In this document: positions 42,982 to 53,898 of the stretch, piece after piece | How positions within the stretch are numbered: the stretch's first letter is position 1 | Layout of the letters: every line of letters starts with the position of its first letter | Source of the DNA: Alphaproteobacteria bacterium | GTDB lineage: Bacteria > Pseudomonadota > Alphaproteobacteria > Micropepsales > Micropepsaceae | Assembly (NCBI GenBank): GCA_028871795.1 | Contig: JAGWMG010000013.1 | Coordinates: 31,787 to 95,786 of the forward strand | Length of the DNA stretch: 64,000 nucleotides | Direction of reading: 5' to 3' | Program-made: the position numbers and the translations under genes | Notes under the pieces: generated by a model | Told to the model about the DNA's origin: nothing | Databases searched by the model: none | The model's input: the letters and a program-made list of their open reading frames with translations, nothing else

Positions 42982-43688
42982 TGTCCGAACCGGTGACGCT
43001 CGCCATTCCGTCGAAGGGCCGGCTCAAGGAGCAGGTCGATGCCTATTTCGCCGCCGCCGGGGTGGCGCTGAAGCAGACGGCGGGCGCGCGCGGCTACCGC
43101 GCCACGGTGGAAGGGCTCGACGGAATCGACGTGATGCTGCTGTCGTCGTCCGAGATCGCGTCCGCGTTGGTGAGCGGCGACGTTCATCTGGGTGTCACCG
43201 GCGAGGACTTGATCCGCGAAGCTGCCCCCGAACTGGACGGCCGCGTGGCGCTGTTGAAGCCGCTCGGCTTCGGTTTTGCCGACGTCGTGGTCGCCGTGCC
43301 GCGGGCCTGGATCGATGTTTCCACCATGGCCGACCTCGACGATGCCTGCGCCGCGTTCGCGCATCGCCATCGCCGCCGCCTGCGCGTCGCGACCAAATAT
43401 GCCCAGCTCACACGCGGCTTCTTTGCTCACGCCGGAATTTCGGATTACCGCATCGTCTCCAGCACCGGAGCCACCGAAGGCGCGCCGACCGCGGGCACAG
43501 CCGAAGCCATCGTCGACATCACCACGACGGGCGCGACGCTCAAGGCCAATGGGCTGAAGATCCTGGAGGACGGCGTCATCCTCAAGAGCCAGGCACAACT
43601 CGCGATGAGCTTCGCCGCGGACTGGCCGGACCCGACGCGCGCGTTCGCTGCGGTGCTGCTTGCACGGCTTGGCGCGAAACTGCCGTAG
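42981..43688 (+). CDS. hisG: ATP phosphoribosyltransferase, short form
   Basis: 235 residues from the ATG at 42981. This is the short HisG that lacks the C-terminal regulatory domain and needs HisZ. Marks are [10 protein letters not shown] at the start and the PRPP-binding segment [18 protein letters not shown] ([11 protein letters not shown]) near 180. It catalyses the first committed step of histidine synthesis, joining ATP and PRPP. It ends directly against the stop of the convergent M48 gene. Confidence 0.96.
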   Translation: MSEPVTLAIPSKGRLKEQVDAYFAAAGVALKQTAGARGYRATVEGLDGIDVMLLSSSEIASALVSGDVHLGVTGEDLIREAAPELDGRVALLKPLGFGFADVVVAVPRAWIDVSTMADLDDACAAFAHRHRRRLRVATKYAQLTRGFFAHAGISDYRIVSSTGATEGAPTAGTAEAIVDITTTGATLKANGLKILEDGVILKSQAQLAMSFAADWPDPTRAFAAVLLARLGAKLP

Positions 43689-45044
43689 CTACTGTGGCGA
43701 GATCGGCCCCTCCATGATGTCCGGATCGTTCAGGTGCTCCGCCTTCCAGCGCATGGCTTCCCCGATGCGCGTCCGCCCGGAGGGGTGGTCGTAGAACACG
43801 AATTCCTCCCACGGCGAAGGGTCGAGCTTGCGATAATCGCTCAGCTTCAAGGCGACCGTGGCGAAGGCGTCCGGCTGACGCGCCACGTTCAGCCCGAAGA
43901 TGTCGGCCTGAATTTCGATCATGCGGGTGATGGTGTTGGTGACGGGAGTCGCCGCCAGCATGAAGACGGAGAACAGCGCCGTGATCAGCGGCAGGCCCGC
44001 CGGGTCGTCGATGGTCCGCACGTCCCAATTGCCGCCGAACAGATAGGCCAGTCCGCGAAACGCCCGGTCGACGAAGGCGAATCCCGCCAGAAACACGAAG
44101 CCGAACCAGGTGAGCGCAATGCCGACGTGATTCATCACGTAGTGGCCCATTTCGTGACCCACCACGGCGAGGACCTCGGATGGCGTGCAGCGGTTGAGCA
44201 GGTTGTCGGTCAGCGAGATGCGTGTCGTGCCGAGAAATCCGGAGACGTTGGCCGATATGCGCGTGGACTGCTTCGAGGCGTCGAAGGTGTAGACGTCCGT
44301 CGCCGGTATGCCGTTCGAACGCGCCATTGAAAGAATCACCGACTTCATGCCGCTCTCCGGCAGCGGTGCGTAATGGTTGAACAAAGACGCGATGTACACG
44401 GGTGCGATCACGATTTGCGCGGCCAGGAGGGTCACCGTCACGCCGGTGCCCCAAACCCACCAGCTTCGCTTAGCCGCGCGGATCACCGCGTAGATGATCG
44501 TCAGCAGAATCGTGAAGCCAGCCAGGTTAAGGCCGAACGACAAAGCGAATTCGCCGGCCCATTGCAGAAAAGTCTGGTTCGAGAGCCCGAAGGCGTGTTC
44601 GCGCAGGAAGCCTTCGTAGACCGTGAGCGGCAGGGCGGCCAGCGTCGTCACCACCATGTATTGTACGACATAGATCGGCACTTGCAGGAAGCGGAACCGC
44701 GTCATCCGCGTTGCGAAATTGCGCATGATCGCCGAGATGCGCAGCCACAGGAGCAGGGCGGCAACCACCACGGTATAAAGCACGTCGACGAAGTTCAGCA
44801 CGTATCCGCCCTCGAAATAGGCGTCGGAACGCGCCCTCGCTTTGCCGCTGACCCGGGCGAGATAGGCGTCCACCGCCTTTTGTGCGTCGAAATTCGTGAC
44901 GCCGGGGGACGGCAGCGCCTGGACCTGGATATGAGCGGTCGGTGCAGCCGAGGGGCCGGCCTGTGCCAGCGTCCGCGTCGCGAATACGCCCGCCAACGCG
45001 CAGACCAGTATTGTCGCCGCAAGCCGCCGTGCCGCTTTCACCAT
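43689..45044 (-). CDS. M48-family membrane metalloprotease (Ste24/HtpX-like)
   Basis: 451 residues from the ATG at 45044, with GGAG upstream. A signal or first anchor (about 5-28) is followed by several membrane spans in the N-terminal Ste24-like domain, then the M48 zinc site HEMGH near residue 320 and a third ligand in the EIQADIFGL motif near 395. It resembles CAAX-prenyl-protease-like M48 enzymes of bacteria, which act in membrane-protein quality control. Its stop abuts hisG tail to tail. Confidence 0.9.
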   Translation of the reverse strand: MVKAARRLAATILVCALAGVFATRTLAQAGPSAAPTAHIQVQALPSPGVTNFDAQKAVDAYLARVSGKARARSDAYFEGGYVLNFVDVLYTVVVAALLLWLRISAIMRNFATRMTRFRFLQVPIYVVQYMVVTTLAALPLTVYEGFLREHAFGLSNQTFLQWAGEFALSFGLNLAGFTILLTIIYAVIRAAKRSWWVWGTGVTVTLLAAQIVIAPVYIASLFNHYAPLPESGMKSVILSMARSNGIPATDVYTFDASKQSTRISANVSGFLGTTRISLTDNLLNRCTPSEVLAVVGHEMGHYVMNHVGIALTWFGFVFLAGFAFVDRAFRGLAYLFGGNWDVRTIDDPAGLPLITALFSVFMLAATPVTNTITRMIEIQADIFGLNVARQPDAFATVALKLSDYRKLDPSPWEEFVFYDHPSGRTRIGEAMRWKAEHLNDPDIMEGPISPQ

Positions 45045-45161
45045 GTTTTCCGCTCCTATCCGTTCCCCCGCGAATCCTAGCAGATTGTTCGAATGACGGG
45101 CAGGTTGTTCGCCTGCGTCGGAATGTGCGATGACGTCGGGATGGGTATCAGCCGGACGGCG

Positions 45162-45911
45162 ATGACGGAACCTTCTTATCTGGACCATGGCGGGGAACGA
45201 CTTGCCTACGTGAAGCGCAGCGGCGCCGGGCCCGGCATCGTCTGGCTCGGCGGTTTTCGTTCCGACATGGAGGGCAACAAGGCGAAGGCCGTCGATGCCT
45301 GGGCCGTCGCCGCCGGGCGTGCCTGCGTGCGCTTCGACTATTCCGGTCACGGCCGCTCGTCGGGCGATTTCCTGCAAGGCACGATCTCGCGGTGGCGCGA
45401 CGACGGCCTGGCCGTTCTCGACGCGCTGACGGCGGGACCGCAGATCCTGGTGGGTTCCAGCATGGGCGGCTGGATCGCGACGTTGATGGCGAAAGCGCGG
45501 CCCGAACGCGTGGCCGGGCTTCTGCTGATCGCGCCGGCGACCGATTTCACCGAGGCTCTGATGTGGGAACAGATGCCCGAGGAGGTCAGGCGCGTGCTGC
45601 TACAGGAGGGCGTGTGGCGGCGCGAGTCCGCTTGCGCCGAAGAATGCTATCCAATCACGCGCGGGCTGATCGAGGACGGGCGCTGGCATCTCCTCCTCGG
45701 CGACAGGCACGCGTTCCCGTTTCCGGTGCGCATTCTGCAAGGCATGGCCGACCCCGACGTGCCGTGGCCGCATGCGCTGAAGCTGGCGGGCGCGATCGAC
45801 GCCGACGTGACGGTGACGCTGGTGAAGAACGGCGATCACCGCCTGTCGACGCCGTCAAACCTCAGGCTGTTGGAACGCGCGTTGGACGCGCTGGCGGAGG
45901 ATGCAAGTTAA
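45162..45911 (+). CDS. Alpha/beta hydrolase
   Basis: 249 residues from the ATG at 45162; ATGs at 45141 and 45093 are also in frame. The alpha/beta hydrolase fold is shown by the oxyanion strand WLGGFRSDMEG, the nucleophile elbow GSSMGG near residue 93, the acid in GMADPDVPW near 195 and the His in KNGDHRLS near 226. The layout is like the ABHD10/depalmitoylase-type serine hydrolases. No signal peptide. Substrate unknown. The next gene starts 69 bp later on the same strand. Confidence 0.9.
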   Translation: MTEPSYLDHGGERLAYVKRSGAGPGIVWLGGFRSDMEGNKAKAVDAWAVAAGRACVRFDYSGHGRSSGDFLQGTISRWRDDGLAVLDALTAGPQILVGSSMGGWIATLMAKARPERVAGLLLIAPATDFTEALMWEQMPEEVRRVLLQEGVWRRESACAEECYPITRGLIEDGRWHLLLGDRHAFPFPVRILQGMADPDVPWPHALKLAGAIDADVTVTLVKNGDHRLSTPSNLRLLERALDALAEDAS

Positions 45912-45980
45912 GATTGTCATGGCTCCAAATGCGGGCCACCCAGTTTGTGCGTGGCACCAGTGGCGAAGGAAACTTCTCCC

Positions 45981-46775
45981 ATGTTTATGAAATCGAATGT
46001 GCGTCACCTGGGCGGCCCGCGTTTGCGGGCCGTGACAACGAGTGTTGCTGTTGCGCTAGCCTCAATTGCAAGTCTTCCGGCCCATGCAGCCGTCTCCGTC
46101 GCCAGCTATTCCCAATGCGTCGCGCTGGTGCAGAAGAATCCGGCGCTCGCCGAAGAACGCGCGCGCGCCTGGCAGGGCGAAGACGGCGGCCTCGCCGCGG
46201 TTCATTGTTCCGCATTGGCGCTCACCGCGCTCAAGCGTTACGCGGAAGCGGCACGCAAGCTCGATGCGCTGGCCCGCGACAGGGCGATCACGGACAACAT
46301 GGATCGCGCGGCGCTGTACGATCAGGCGGGCAACGCCTGGATGCTGGCCGACGCGGCGAACAATGCCATCCAGTCCTTTTCCCTGGCACTCGCGGAAAGC
46401 CCGAACGACATCGACTTCCTGGCGGACCGCGCCCGCGCCCGCGCCATGCTGCGGGATTGGAGCGGCGCGGACGCCGACCTCAGTGCGGCCGTGCTGAAGG
46501 ACCAGAACCGCGTCGACCTGCTGGTGTTGCGTGCCAGCGCGCGCTGGAGCCTGGGCCGCAAGACGGATGCCGCGACAGACATCCTGCGCGCGCTGGAACT
46601 CTATCCCGATTATCCCGCGGCCCTGGTCGAACGCGGCCGGATGCGCTACGAGGCGGGCGACAAGGGCGGCGCACGCGCTGACTGGAAGAAGGCCGCCGCT
46701 GGCACGAGCGACGCCGCCGACGCCGCCCGGCGCAATCTCGCGGCGCTGGATGCGGAATCAAGGGCGGGGAGATAG
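45981..46775 (+). CDS. Exported TPR protein
   Basis: 264 residues from the ATG at 45981 (AAGGA about 10 nt upstream). A signal peptide ends near AHAA (about residue 36). The mature part holds around five TPR-like repeats, for example [20 protein letters not shown] and [18 protein letters not shown]. One Cys pair in SQCVALV and VHCSALAL may form a disulfide. It is probably periplasmic; partners are not known. Its last 18 bases overlap the stop of the convergent queG. Confidence 0.85.
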   Translation: MFMKSNVRHLGGPRLRAVTTSVAVALASIASLPAHAAVSVASYSQCVALVQKNPALAEERARAWQGEDGGLAAVHCSALALTALKRYAEAARKLDALARDRAITDNMDRAALYDQAGNAWMLADAANNAIQSFSLALAESPNDIDFLADRARARAMLRDWSGADADLSAAVLKDQNRVDLLVLRASARWSLGRKTDAATDILRALELYPDYPAALVERGRMRYEAGDKGGARADWKKAAAGTSDAADAARRNLAALDAESRAGR

Positions 46776-47882
46776 CCATTCCTCTCGCACCTGTACATTC
46801 GCTTCCTGCGCCGCACGCGCGGATAAGAGCGCGCCGAATCGCGGAGTATCCGTCAATCTCGACAGCGCCCACACGGCCATGGCGCGCACCAGAGGCGAGG
46901 GGTCGTCCAGCAATCGTTCGGCTTCCGCCGCCAGCGACGCCTCGCCGGAGTTGCCGATGGCGACGAGCACGTTGCGCACGAAGCGGTCGCGGCCGATGCG
47001 CTTGATCGGTGAGCCGCGGAACAAGGCGCGGAACGCGGCATCGTCCAGCCGAGCCAGCTCGGCGAGCCGCGGGCGCTTGAGCGTCTCTCGCGCCTGGAAC
47101 TCATGCGAAACTTGCGCAAACTTGTTCCACGGGCACACCGTCAGACAATCGTCGCAGCCGTAGACGCGGTTGCCGATGGCCTCGCGGAACGCGCGCGGGA
47201 TGTGTCCCTTGTACTCGATGGTCAGATACGAAATGCAGCGCCGCGCGTCGAGCTGATAAGGCGCGGGAAAGGCGCGCGTCGGACAGATGTCGAGGCACGC
47301 ATGACATGCCCCGCAACGATCGCGCTCGGGCGGATCGGCTTCGATTTCCATTGTCGTGAACACGGAACCCAGAAACAACCAGGAACCGAATTCGCGGCTG
47401 ACGAGATTGGTGTGTTTGCCCTGCCAGCCCAGGCCCGCCTCCTGCGCCAACGGCTTCTCCAGCACCGGTGCGGTATCGACGAAGACCTTGGCGTCGCCGC
47501 CGAAACGCTCCACCATGAACCTCGCCAGCCGTTTCAGCCGTTTCTTCAACACGTCGTGATAATCATTGCCTCGTGCATAGACGGAAATCGTGCCCGCCGC
47601 CCCGTCCTGCAGATCGTTCAGCGGATCGTGATCCGGACCGTAATTGGCGCCGACCACGACAACGCTTTTTGTTTCCGGCCAAAGCGCTATGGGATCGGCG
47701 CGCCTCGCGGCGGTTTTCTCCAGCCAGTCCATGGTGCCGTGGCGGCCGGCCGCCAGGAAGGCGCCAAGCCGCTGCGCCGCTTCGCGGGTCGCCGCCGCTG
47801 GCGCGAAACGGACCGCGTCGAAGCCTTCGGCGAGAGCACGCGCCCGCACGGCTTCGCGAATGTCAGAAGTCGAGTTCGGCAT
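46758..47882 (-). CDS. queG: Epoxyqueuosine reductase
   Basis: 374 residues. QueG is a cobalamin- and iron-sulfur-dependent enzyme that performs the last step of queuosine synthesis on tRNA. Both [4Fe-4S] motifs are present: [12 protein letters not shown] near residue 193 and [13 protein letters not shown] near residue 244. A C-terminal HEAT-like part includes [20 protein letters not shown]. Dependence on B12 is a loose functional link to the btu genes at 10-12.7 kb. The start overlaps the end of the GST gene by 20 bp. Confidence 0.95.
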   Translation of the reverse strand: MPNSTSDIREAVRARALAEGFDAVRFAPAAATREAAQRLGAFLAAGRHGTMDWLEKTAARRADPIALWPETKSVVVVGANYGPDHDPLNDLQDGAAGTISVYARGNDYHDVLKKRLKRLARFMVERFGGDAKVFVDTAPVLEKPLAQEAGLGWQGKHTNLVSREFGSWLFLGSVFTTMEIEADPPERDRCGACHACLDICPTRAFPAPYQLDARRCISYLTIEYKGHIPRAFREAIGNRVYGCDDCLTVCPWNKFAQVSHEFQARETLKRPRLAELARLDDAAFRALFRGSPIKRIGRDRFVRNVLVAIGNSGEASLAAEAERLLDDPSPLVRAMAVWALSRLTDTPRFGALLSARAAQEANVQVREEWLSPRP

Positions 47883-48501
47883 ACTGCGTCACCGGCGGCT
47901 GGCCCGGCACGCGGTCGGAAAGCAGCGAGCGGAACGACGGGCGCGATTTGATCCGCCCATACCATTCGCGCATCGCCGGCGTGGCGTCCCACGGCACTTC
48001 GCCGAAATAATCCAGCGCCGACAGATGCGCCGCCAGCGCCAGATCGGCGATGGTGCAGACCCGCGCCGCTAAGTTGCCGTGCACCTCGACGGTCCGGCCG
48101 ATCGTGGGCAGGAGCTCGCGCAGCGCCTCGCGCCCGCTGCGGATGACGTTCATGTCGGGCGTGCTGCGCGACGACGCGCCGGTAAACCGCGGGTTGGCTT
48201 TCTCGAACACGATCCTGCGGGTCACGCGGTCGTCGAAAACGCCCATCGTCCAATCGAGCCAGCGCAAGGTTTCGGCGCGCCCGTCTTCGGGGATCAGCGG
48301 ATTCTCCGGGTAGTTGCCTTCCAGATGATCGACGACGGCCCACAGCCCCTCGCAACGCGTGCCGTCGAGGTCGATGAAGACGGGCAGATGCGCGGTCGCG
48401 TCGTCGGGGGCCTGCGGATCGCAGACGAGGCGCTTTTCCCCCAGCATCAGGCGCGCAAGGCGCGAGGCGGGCGAGAACACGAGATGGGTCAGGCGGCGCA
48501 T
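47863..48501 (-). CDS. Glutathione S-transferase family protein
   Basis: 212 residues from the ATG at 48501. The N-terminal thioredoxin-like domain ([16 protein letters not shown]) contains the conserved cis-Pro region in [11 protein letters not shown], followed by an all-helical C-terminal GST domain with [17 protein letters not shown] near residue 160. This alphaproteobacterial family is usually encoded next to other housekeeping genes. Substrate unknown. Its 3' end overlaps the start of queG, and it follows mtgA by 32 bp on the same strand. Confidence 0.9.
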   Translation of the reverse strand: MRRLTHLVFSPASRLARLMLGEKRLVCDPQAPDDATAHLPVFIDLDGTRCEGLWAVVDHLEGNYPENPLIPEDGRAETLRWLDWTMGVFDDRVTRRIVFEKANPRFTGASSRSTPDMNVIRSGREALRELLPTIGRTVEVHGNLAARVCTIADLALAAHLSALDYFGEVPWDATPAMREWYGRIKSRPSFRSLLSDRVPGQPPVTQYAELDF

Positions 48502-48533
48502 GGCGGCAATGTAGAGAAAGAGGGGGACGGCTC

Positions 48534-49274
48534 CTAGTCCTTCACGCACCAGTCCAGGCCGTCGCGGGTGACTTCCCAGGCGCGGTCCATGACCGTCTCC
48601 GTGCGGCTGGCGACATAAGGGCCGGGGCGCGACGCCCGCCAATGGTCCGGGTTGGGCAGGACCGTCGCCAGCCGGGCCGCCTGCGCCTTAGACAGCATGG
48701 ACGCCGGCACGTTGAAATAGGCTTCGGACGCCGCTTCCGCTCCGAAATTGCCGTGGCCCCAGTCGACGAGGTTCAGATAGGCGGTGAGGATGCGCTTCTT
48801 AGGCCACAGCGCTTCCACCAGCACGGTCAGATAGGCCTCCGCGCCCTTGCGCACCCAGCTTCGCACCGGCAGCAGGAACAGCGTGCGCGCCACCTGCTGG
48901 CTGATGGTGCTGGCGCCGCGCAGGCGCCTGTGAGGATGACGCTCGTGCTGCTTCAGCGCCTGGTCGATATCGTTGAAATCGAAGCCGTGATGGTTGCAGA
49001 AATCCTGGTCTTCGGAGCCGATCACCGCGCGCGCCAGATTGGGCGAAATCTCGTCATAGGCGCGCCAGGAATAATGCACCGGCTGGAACGTCACGAGATC
49101 GAGCAGCATCTGCGGCGTTCCGGGTACGGGTATAAAGCGGAAGATCAGGAGCAGGAAAATCGGAGCGGGCACGAGGAAGATGAAGAGCAGCGCCGCGATG
49201 CGCCTGAGCCACGGCGTGTGCGTCCCGTCGCCGCCCCAAATCCAGCGCGCGAAAGCGCGAAGTTTCCCGATCAT
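48534..49274 (-). CDS. mtgA: Monofunctional peptidoglycan glycosyltransferase
   Basis: 246 residues with one membrane anchor (about 26-48) and a GT51 domain. The catalytic Glu is in VIGSEDQDFCNHHGFD near residue 88 and the GASTISQQVARTLFL motif lies near 120. It polymerises lipid II glycan strands in the periplasm without a transpeptidase domain. It sits 64 bp after the gltB stop and shares direction with it. Confidence 0.95.
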   Translation of the reverse strand: MIGKLRAFARWIWGGDGTHTPWLRRIAALLFIFLVPAPIFLLLIFRFIPVPGTPQMLLDLVTFQPVHYSWRAYDEISPNLARAVIGSEDQDFCNHHGFDFNDIDQALKQHERHPHRRLRGASTISQQVARTLFLLPVRSWVRKGAEAYLTVLVEALWPKKRILTAYLNLVDWGHGNFGAEAASEAYFNVPASMLSKAQAARLATVLPNPDHWRASRPGPYVASRTETVMDRAWEVTRDGLDWCVKD

Positions 49275-49338
49275 GTGTCGCCCCCGTGAGGGTCACATTA
49301 AAGCTTCCCCCAGCGCGGGCGCAATGTGTCGGCGAGCT

Positions 49339-52300
49339 CTACTCCGCCGGGATGGCCTCGTGGCGCTCGTCCGTCAGCGGATACGCTAGGCGGTTCACCA
49401 TCTCCTTGGCCGCCACCTGCCAGAAGCGCGGCAATTCGACGTCCCATTGTGCCAGAAGTTCGCCCGCGAACGCCGATGCGGTCTCGGTGCGATGCTCCGC
49501 GATCATGCTGCGCAGCAGCTCCTGATAGTGTACGGTTTCGACACGCTGCCACACCACGCTGCCGGGATTGAGGTGCTGGGTGAACAGCCCGTCGGCGTCG
49601 TACACGAAGGCCATGCCGCCCGTCATGCCGGCGGCGAAATTGTCGCCGATGCGGCCCAGGATGGCGACCACGCCGCCCGTCATGTATTCGCAGCCGTTGG
49701 AGCCGCAGCCTTCCACCACCGCAACGGCGCCGGAGTTGCGCACGGCGAAACGCTCGCCGGCCTGCCCGGCGGCGAACAGCTTACCCGCCGTGGCGCCGTA
49801 CAGGACGGTGTTGCCGATGATAGTGTTGTCGCGCGCCGCGAAACTGACCGAGGTCATCGGCCGAAGCGTGATGGTCGCCCCCGACAGTCCCTTGCCGACG
49901 TAGTCGTTGGAGTCGCCGAATACTTCGAGCTTCAGGCCTTGCACCGCGAAGGCGCCGAGCGACTGCCCGCACGAGCCGCGCAGGCGCATCGTCAAATGGC
50001 CCGGCGGCAGTCCCGTCATGCCCCACTTGCGCACGATGCGCGAGGACATGCGCGCGCCGATGGAACGCATCGTGTTGCGCACATTGTAGGTGAGCTGCAT
50101 CTTCTCGCCGTGGTCGAGCAGGGCGTGCGCGTCCTTTTCGATCTGGGCGTCCAGCGTGTCGGGTACTTCGTTGCGGCCCTTCTGTGTGGAATAGCGCGCA
50201 TAGGTGCCTGGATCAGCTTGCACCAGCAGCGGATTGAGGTCGAGGTCGTCGAGTTCCTCGGCGCCGCGGCTGATCTGGCAGAGCAGGTCGGTGCGTCCGA
50301 TGACGTCTTCCAGCTTGCGAAAGCCGAGCGAGGCCAAAATTTCGCGCACCTCTTCGGCGATGAAGCTGAACAAATTGACGACCTTCTCCGGCGTGCCGGT
50401 GAATTTCGCCCGCAGCTTTTCGTCCTGGGTGCAGACCCCGACGGGGCAGGTGTTGGAATGGCATTGGCGCACCATGATGCAGCCCATGGCGACCAGCGCC
50501 GTGGTGCCGATGCCGAATTCCTCGGCGCCCATCATCGCGGCCATCACGATGTCGCGTCCGCTGCGGATGCCGCCGTCGGTGCGCAGCGTCACGCGGTGGC
50601 GCAGATTGTTCAGCGTCAGGATCTGATTGGCCTCGGTGAGCCCCATCTCCCACGGTACGCCCGCATATTTGATCGACGATTGCGGCGAGGCGCCGGTACC
50701 GCCGCTGTGGCCCGAGATCAGGATCACGTCGGCTTTTGCTTTCGCCACGCCCGCCGCGATGGTGCCGATGCCGGTGGCGGAGACCAGCTTCACGCAGACG
50801 CGCACGTCGGGATTGATCTGCTTCAGGTCGTAGATGAGCTGCGCCAGGTCCTCGATCGAATAGATGTCGTGATGGGGCGGCGGCGAGATCAGCATCACGC
50901 CCGGCGTCGCGTGCCGGAGTTTGGCGATCATTTCGGTGACCTTGTGGCCAGGCAGTTGGCCACCCTCGCCGGGTTTGGCTCCCTGCGCGATCTTGATTTC
51001 CAATTCGCGGCATTGATTGAGATATTCCGCAGTCACGCCGAAGCGGCCGGAGGCCACTTGCTTGATCGCCGAATTAGCGTTGTCGCCGTTCGGTTTCGGC
51101 TTGAACCGCACCGGGTCTTCCCCGCCTTCCCCGGAATCGGACTTCGCGCCGATGCGGTTCATGGCGATGTTGAGCGCCTCGTGCGCCTCCGGCCCCAGCG
51201 CCCCCAGGCTCATGCCCGGCGTCACGAAGCGTTTGCGGATTTCGGTGATCGATTCCACTTCCTCGAGCGCAATCGGCGCTTCGCTGGAACGGAAATCCAT
51301 CAGGTGGCGCAGCGATATGGCCGGCAGCGCCTTCACGCCTTCGCAATAGCGCTTGTAGATCGAATAGGATTCGTTCGTCACCGCCGTCTGCAGCAGATGG
51401 ATCAGGTCGGCGCGGTTGGCGTGCGTCTCGCCGCTCTGGCGCGCCTTGTAGAAGCCGCCGATGGGCAGCGCGACGGCGTCTTCGTCGAAGGCGCGGGCGT
51501 GCAAGCGCGCGACCTTCTTGGCGATGCCCGAAAGTCCGATGCCGGAGATGCGGCTCGGCATTCCGGGGAAAATATCGGCGACCATCGAACGCGACAGTCC
51601 CACGGCCTCGAAATTGTAGGCGCCGCGATAGGACGAGATCACCGAAATGCCCATCTTCGACATGATTTTCAACAGGCCGTCGCTCACCGAATCCAGATAC
51701 GTCTTCACGCAGGGCCCCAGCGCCTGCTTGCCGAACAGACCGCGGGCGTGGCGGTCGGCGAGGCATTCCTGCGCCAGGTAGGCGTTGACGGTCGTGGCGC
51801 CCACCCCGATCAGCACCGCGAAATAGTGCGTGTCGAGGCATTCCGCCGAGCGGACGTTGATCGACGTATAGGTGCGCAAACCGCGGCGGACCAGATGCGA
51901 ATGCACCGCGCCGGTCGCCAGGATCATCGGGATTGCCGCCAGGTCGGAGGCGATGCGCTCGTCGGTCAGGATCAGGTGGCTGTAGCCTTGCAGCACCGCT
52001 TCTTCGGCCTCGGTGCGGATGCGTTCGATGGCGAGCTGCAGCGCGCCCTCCTGCGGGCCGCCGTTGCGAACCGCAAAGACGCAGTCGATTTCGTAGAAGC
52101 GCCCTTCGAGATGCTCCTTCATCCGCGCGAACATGCCGGTGGAGATCACCGGACTTTCCAGCACGAAGACTTCGGTCTGTTTTTCGTCCTGCACCAGCAC
52201 GTTGCCGAGATTGCTGAAACGTGTCTTCAGGCTCATCACCCGTTCTTCGCGCAACGGATCGATCGGCGGATTGGTGACCTGGCTGAAATTCTGCCGGAAA

Positions 52301-53895
52301 TAGTGTGACAGCGGGCGGTATTTCTCCGACAGCACGGCGAGCGGCGTGTCGTCGCCCATGGAACCCACGGGCTCCTTGCCGTCTTCCACCATGGGATGGA
52401 GCACGACCTCCAAATCCTCGATGGTATAACCGGCGGCCATCTGGCGACGCCGCAGCGACGCTTTTTCGTAAAGCCTCGGTTCGTCGCCGGGCCCGATGAT
52501 GGGCTCCAGGTCCACCACCTTCTTGATCCATTCCTGATAGGGATATTGGCCCGCCAAGAGATCCTTGATCTCACGGTCCTCGTAAAACCTGCCGTCGGTG
52601 AGGTCGATGGCGATCATCTGGCCGGGACCGACGCGACCCTTGCGCGTGATATGGTTGTCGTCGAGCACGACCATGCCGGTTTCCGAGCCCACGAACAGCA
52701 GACCGTCGTCGGTCACGGAATAGCGCATCGGACGCAAGCCGTTGCGGTCCATGCCCGCGATCACCCAGCGCCCGTCGGTGGCGGCCAGCGCCGCCGGGCC
52801 GTCCCACGGCTCCATGATGGCGTTGGCGTAGGCGTACATGGCGCGATGGTGCTCGGGCATGGTGGAGGCCTGCTTCGACCAGGCTTCAGGCACCAGAATG
52901 GTCTTGGCCAGCGGCGCCGTGCGGCCGGCGCGGACCATCACCTCGAACACGGAGTCCAGCGCCGCGGAATCCGAACTGCCGGGCTGGATGATCGGCTTGA
53001 TGTCCTCGCCCGAGGCGCCGAACAGTTCCGAGGCCATCTTGACCTCGTGGTTCTTCATCCAGTTGGCGTTGCCTTTCAGCGTGTTGATCTCGCCGTTGTG
53101 CGCCAACATGCGGAAGGGCTGGGCTAGCCGCCAAGTCGGGAAAGTGTTGGTCGAGTAGCGCTGGTGGAAGATGGCGAACGCCGAAACGAAGCGTTCGTCT
53201 GTCAGGTCGGGATAGAAGTTCGACAGCTGTTCGGCAAGGAACATGCCCTTGTAGATCAGCGAGCGGGTGCTGAGCGAGCAGACGTAGAAATCCTGGACGG
53301 CGGCCGCCCGCACGCCCTTCTCGATGCGTCTGCGGCAGAGATAGAGCCTGCGGTCCAGGGTTTCGAGGTCTTCGCTGTCGCCGGCGTCGAACATGATTTG
53401 CTCGATCTCCGGGCGCGTGGCGTTGGCTTTCTCGCCGATGATGGAGATGTTCACCGGCACCTGCCGCCAGCCGTAGAGATAAAAGCCCGAGCGCAGGATT
53501 TCGGCTTCGACGATGGTGCGGCAGGTTTCCTGCGCGACGTAATCCGTGCGCGGCAGGAAGATCATGCCCACCGCGATGCGGCCTGAGCGCAATTTGTGGC
53601 CGGTCTGCTCGACCTGGGCGCGGAAGAAATCCTGCGGCACCGAGATGTGAATGCCCGCGCCGTCGCCGGTCTTGCCGTCGGCATCGACCGCGCCGCGGTG
53701 CCACACCGCTTTCAGCGCCTCGATGGCGCGGGTGACGACTTCGCGCCGCGGCTTGCCGTTGATCGCCGCCACGAGGCCGACGCCGCAGGCATCGTGCTCC
53801 TGATTGGGTGAATAGGCGTGCGCGGCCTCCAGCATTTTCGCATTGGCGATGAAGCGGGCGATTTCCTGTTCGGCTTCGATGCGGGCTTTCGTCAT
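49339..53895 (-). CDS. gltB: Glutamate synthase large subunit
   Basis: 1518 residues. A short propeptide precedes Cys37 (HDACGVG), the nucleophile of the class II glutaminase domain (37 to about 430). A central domain, the FMN-binding synthase domain with the 3Fe-4S ligands (QCHSNTCPVGVC near residue 1120), and a C-terminal beta-helix with repeated Gly motifs (GSCGQSLGAF, GATAGKLFAAG) follow. It makes glutamate from glutamine and 2-oxoglutarate using NADPH electrons delivered by GltD. The gene is 3 bp downstream of gltD. Confidence 0.97.
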   Translation of the reverse strand: MTKARIEAEQEIARFIANAKMLEAAHAYSPNQEHDACGVGLVAAINGKPRREVVTRAIEALKAVWHRGAVDADGKTGDGAGIHISVPQDFFRAQVEQTGHKLRSGRIAVGMIFLPRTDYVAQETCRTIVEAEILRSGFYLYGWRQVPVNISIIGEKANATRPEIEQIMFDAGDSEDLETLDRRLYLCRRRIEKGVRAAAVQDFYVCSLSTRSLIYKGMFLAEQLSNFYPDLTDERFVSAFAIFHQRYSTNTFPTWRLAQPFRMLAHNGEINTLKGNANWMKNHEVKMASELFGASGEDIKPIIQPGSSDSAALDSVFEVMVRAGRTAPLAKTILVPEAWSKQASTMPEHHRAMYAYANAIMEPWDGPAALAATDGRWVIAGMDRNGLRPMRYSVTDDGLLFVGSETGMVVLDDNHITRKGRVGPGQMIAIDLTDGRFYEDREIKDLLAGQYPYQEWIKKVVDLEPIIGPGDEPRLYEKASLRRRQMAAGYTIEDLEVVLHPMVEDGKEPVGSMGDDTPLAVLSEKYRPLSHYFRQNFSQVTNPPIDPLREERVMSLKTRFSNLGNVLVQDEKQTEVFVLESPVISTGMFARMKEHLEGRFYEIDCVFAVRNGGPQEGALQLAIERIRTEAEEAVLQGYSHLILTDERIASDLAAIPMILATGAVHSHLVRRGLRTYTSINVRSAECLDTHYFAVLIGVGATTVNAYLAQECLADRHARGLFGKQALGPCVKTYLDSVSDGLLKIMSKMGISVISSYRGAYNFEAVGLSRSMVADIFPGMPSRISGIGLSGIAKKVARLHARAFDEDAVALPIGGFYKARQSGETHANRADLIHLLQTAVTNESYSIYKRYCEGVKALPAISLRHLMDFRSSEAPIALEEVESITEIRKRFVTPGMSLGALGPEAHEALNIAMNRIGAKSDSGEGGEDPVRFKPKPNGDNANSAIKQVASGRFGVTAEYLNQCRELEIKIAQGAKPGEGGQLPGHKVTEMIAKLRHATPGVMLISPPPHHDIYSIEDLAQLIYDLKQINPDVRVCVKLVSATGIGTIAAGVAKAKADVILISGHSGGTGASPQSSIKYAGVPWEMGLTEANQILTLNNLRHRVTLRTDGGIRSGRDIVMAAMMGAEEFGIGTTALVAMGCIMVRQCHSNTCPVGVCTQDEKLRAKFTGTPEKVVNLFSFIAEEVREILASLGFRKLEDVIGRTDLLCQISRGAEELDDLDLNPLLVQADPGTYARYSTQKGRNEVPDTLDAQIEKDAHALLDHGEKMQLTYNVRNTMRSIGARMSSRIVRKWGMTGLPPGHLTMRLRGSCGQSLGAFAVQGLKLEVFGDSNDYVGKGLSGATITLRPMTSVSFAARDNTIIGNTVLYGATAGKLFAAGQAGERFAVRNSGAVAVVEGCGSNGCEYMTGGVVAILGRIGDNFAAGMTGGMAFVYDADGLFTQHLNPGSVVWQRVETVHYQELLRSMIAEHRTETASAFAGELLAQWDVELPRFWQVAAKEMVNRLAYPLTDERHEAIPAE

Positions 53896-53898
53896 GGC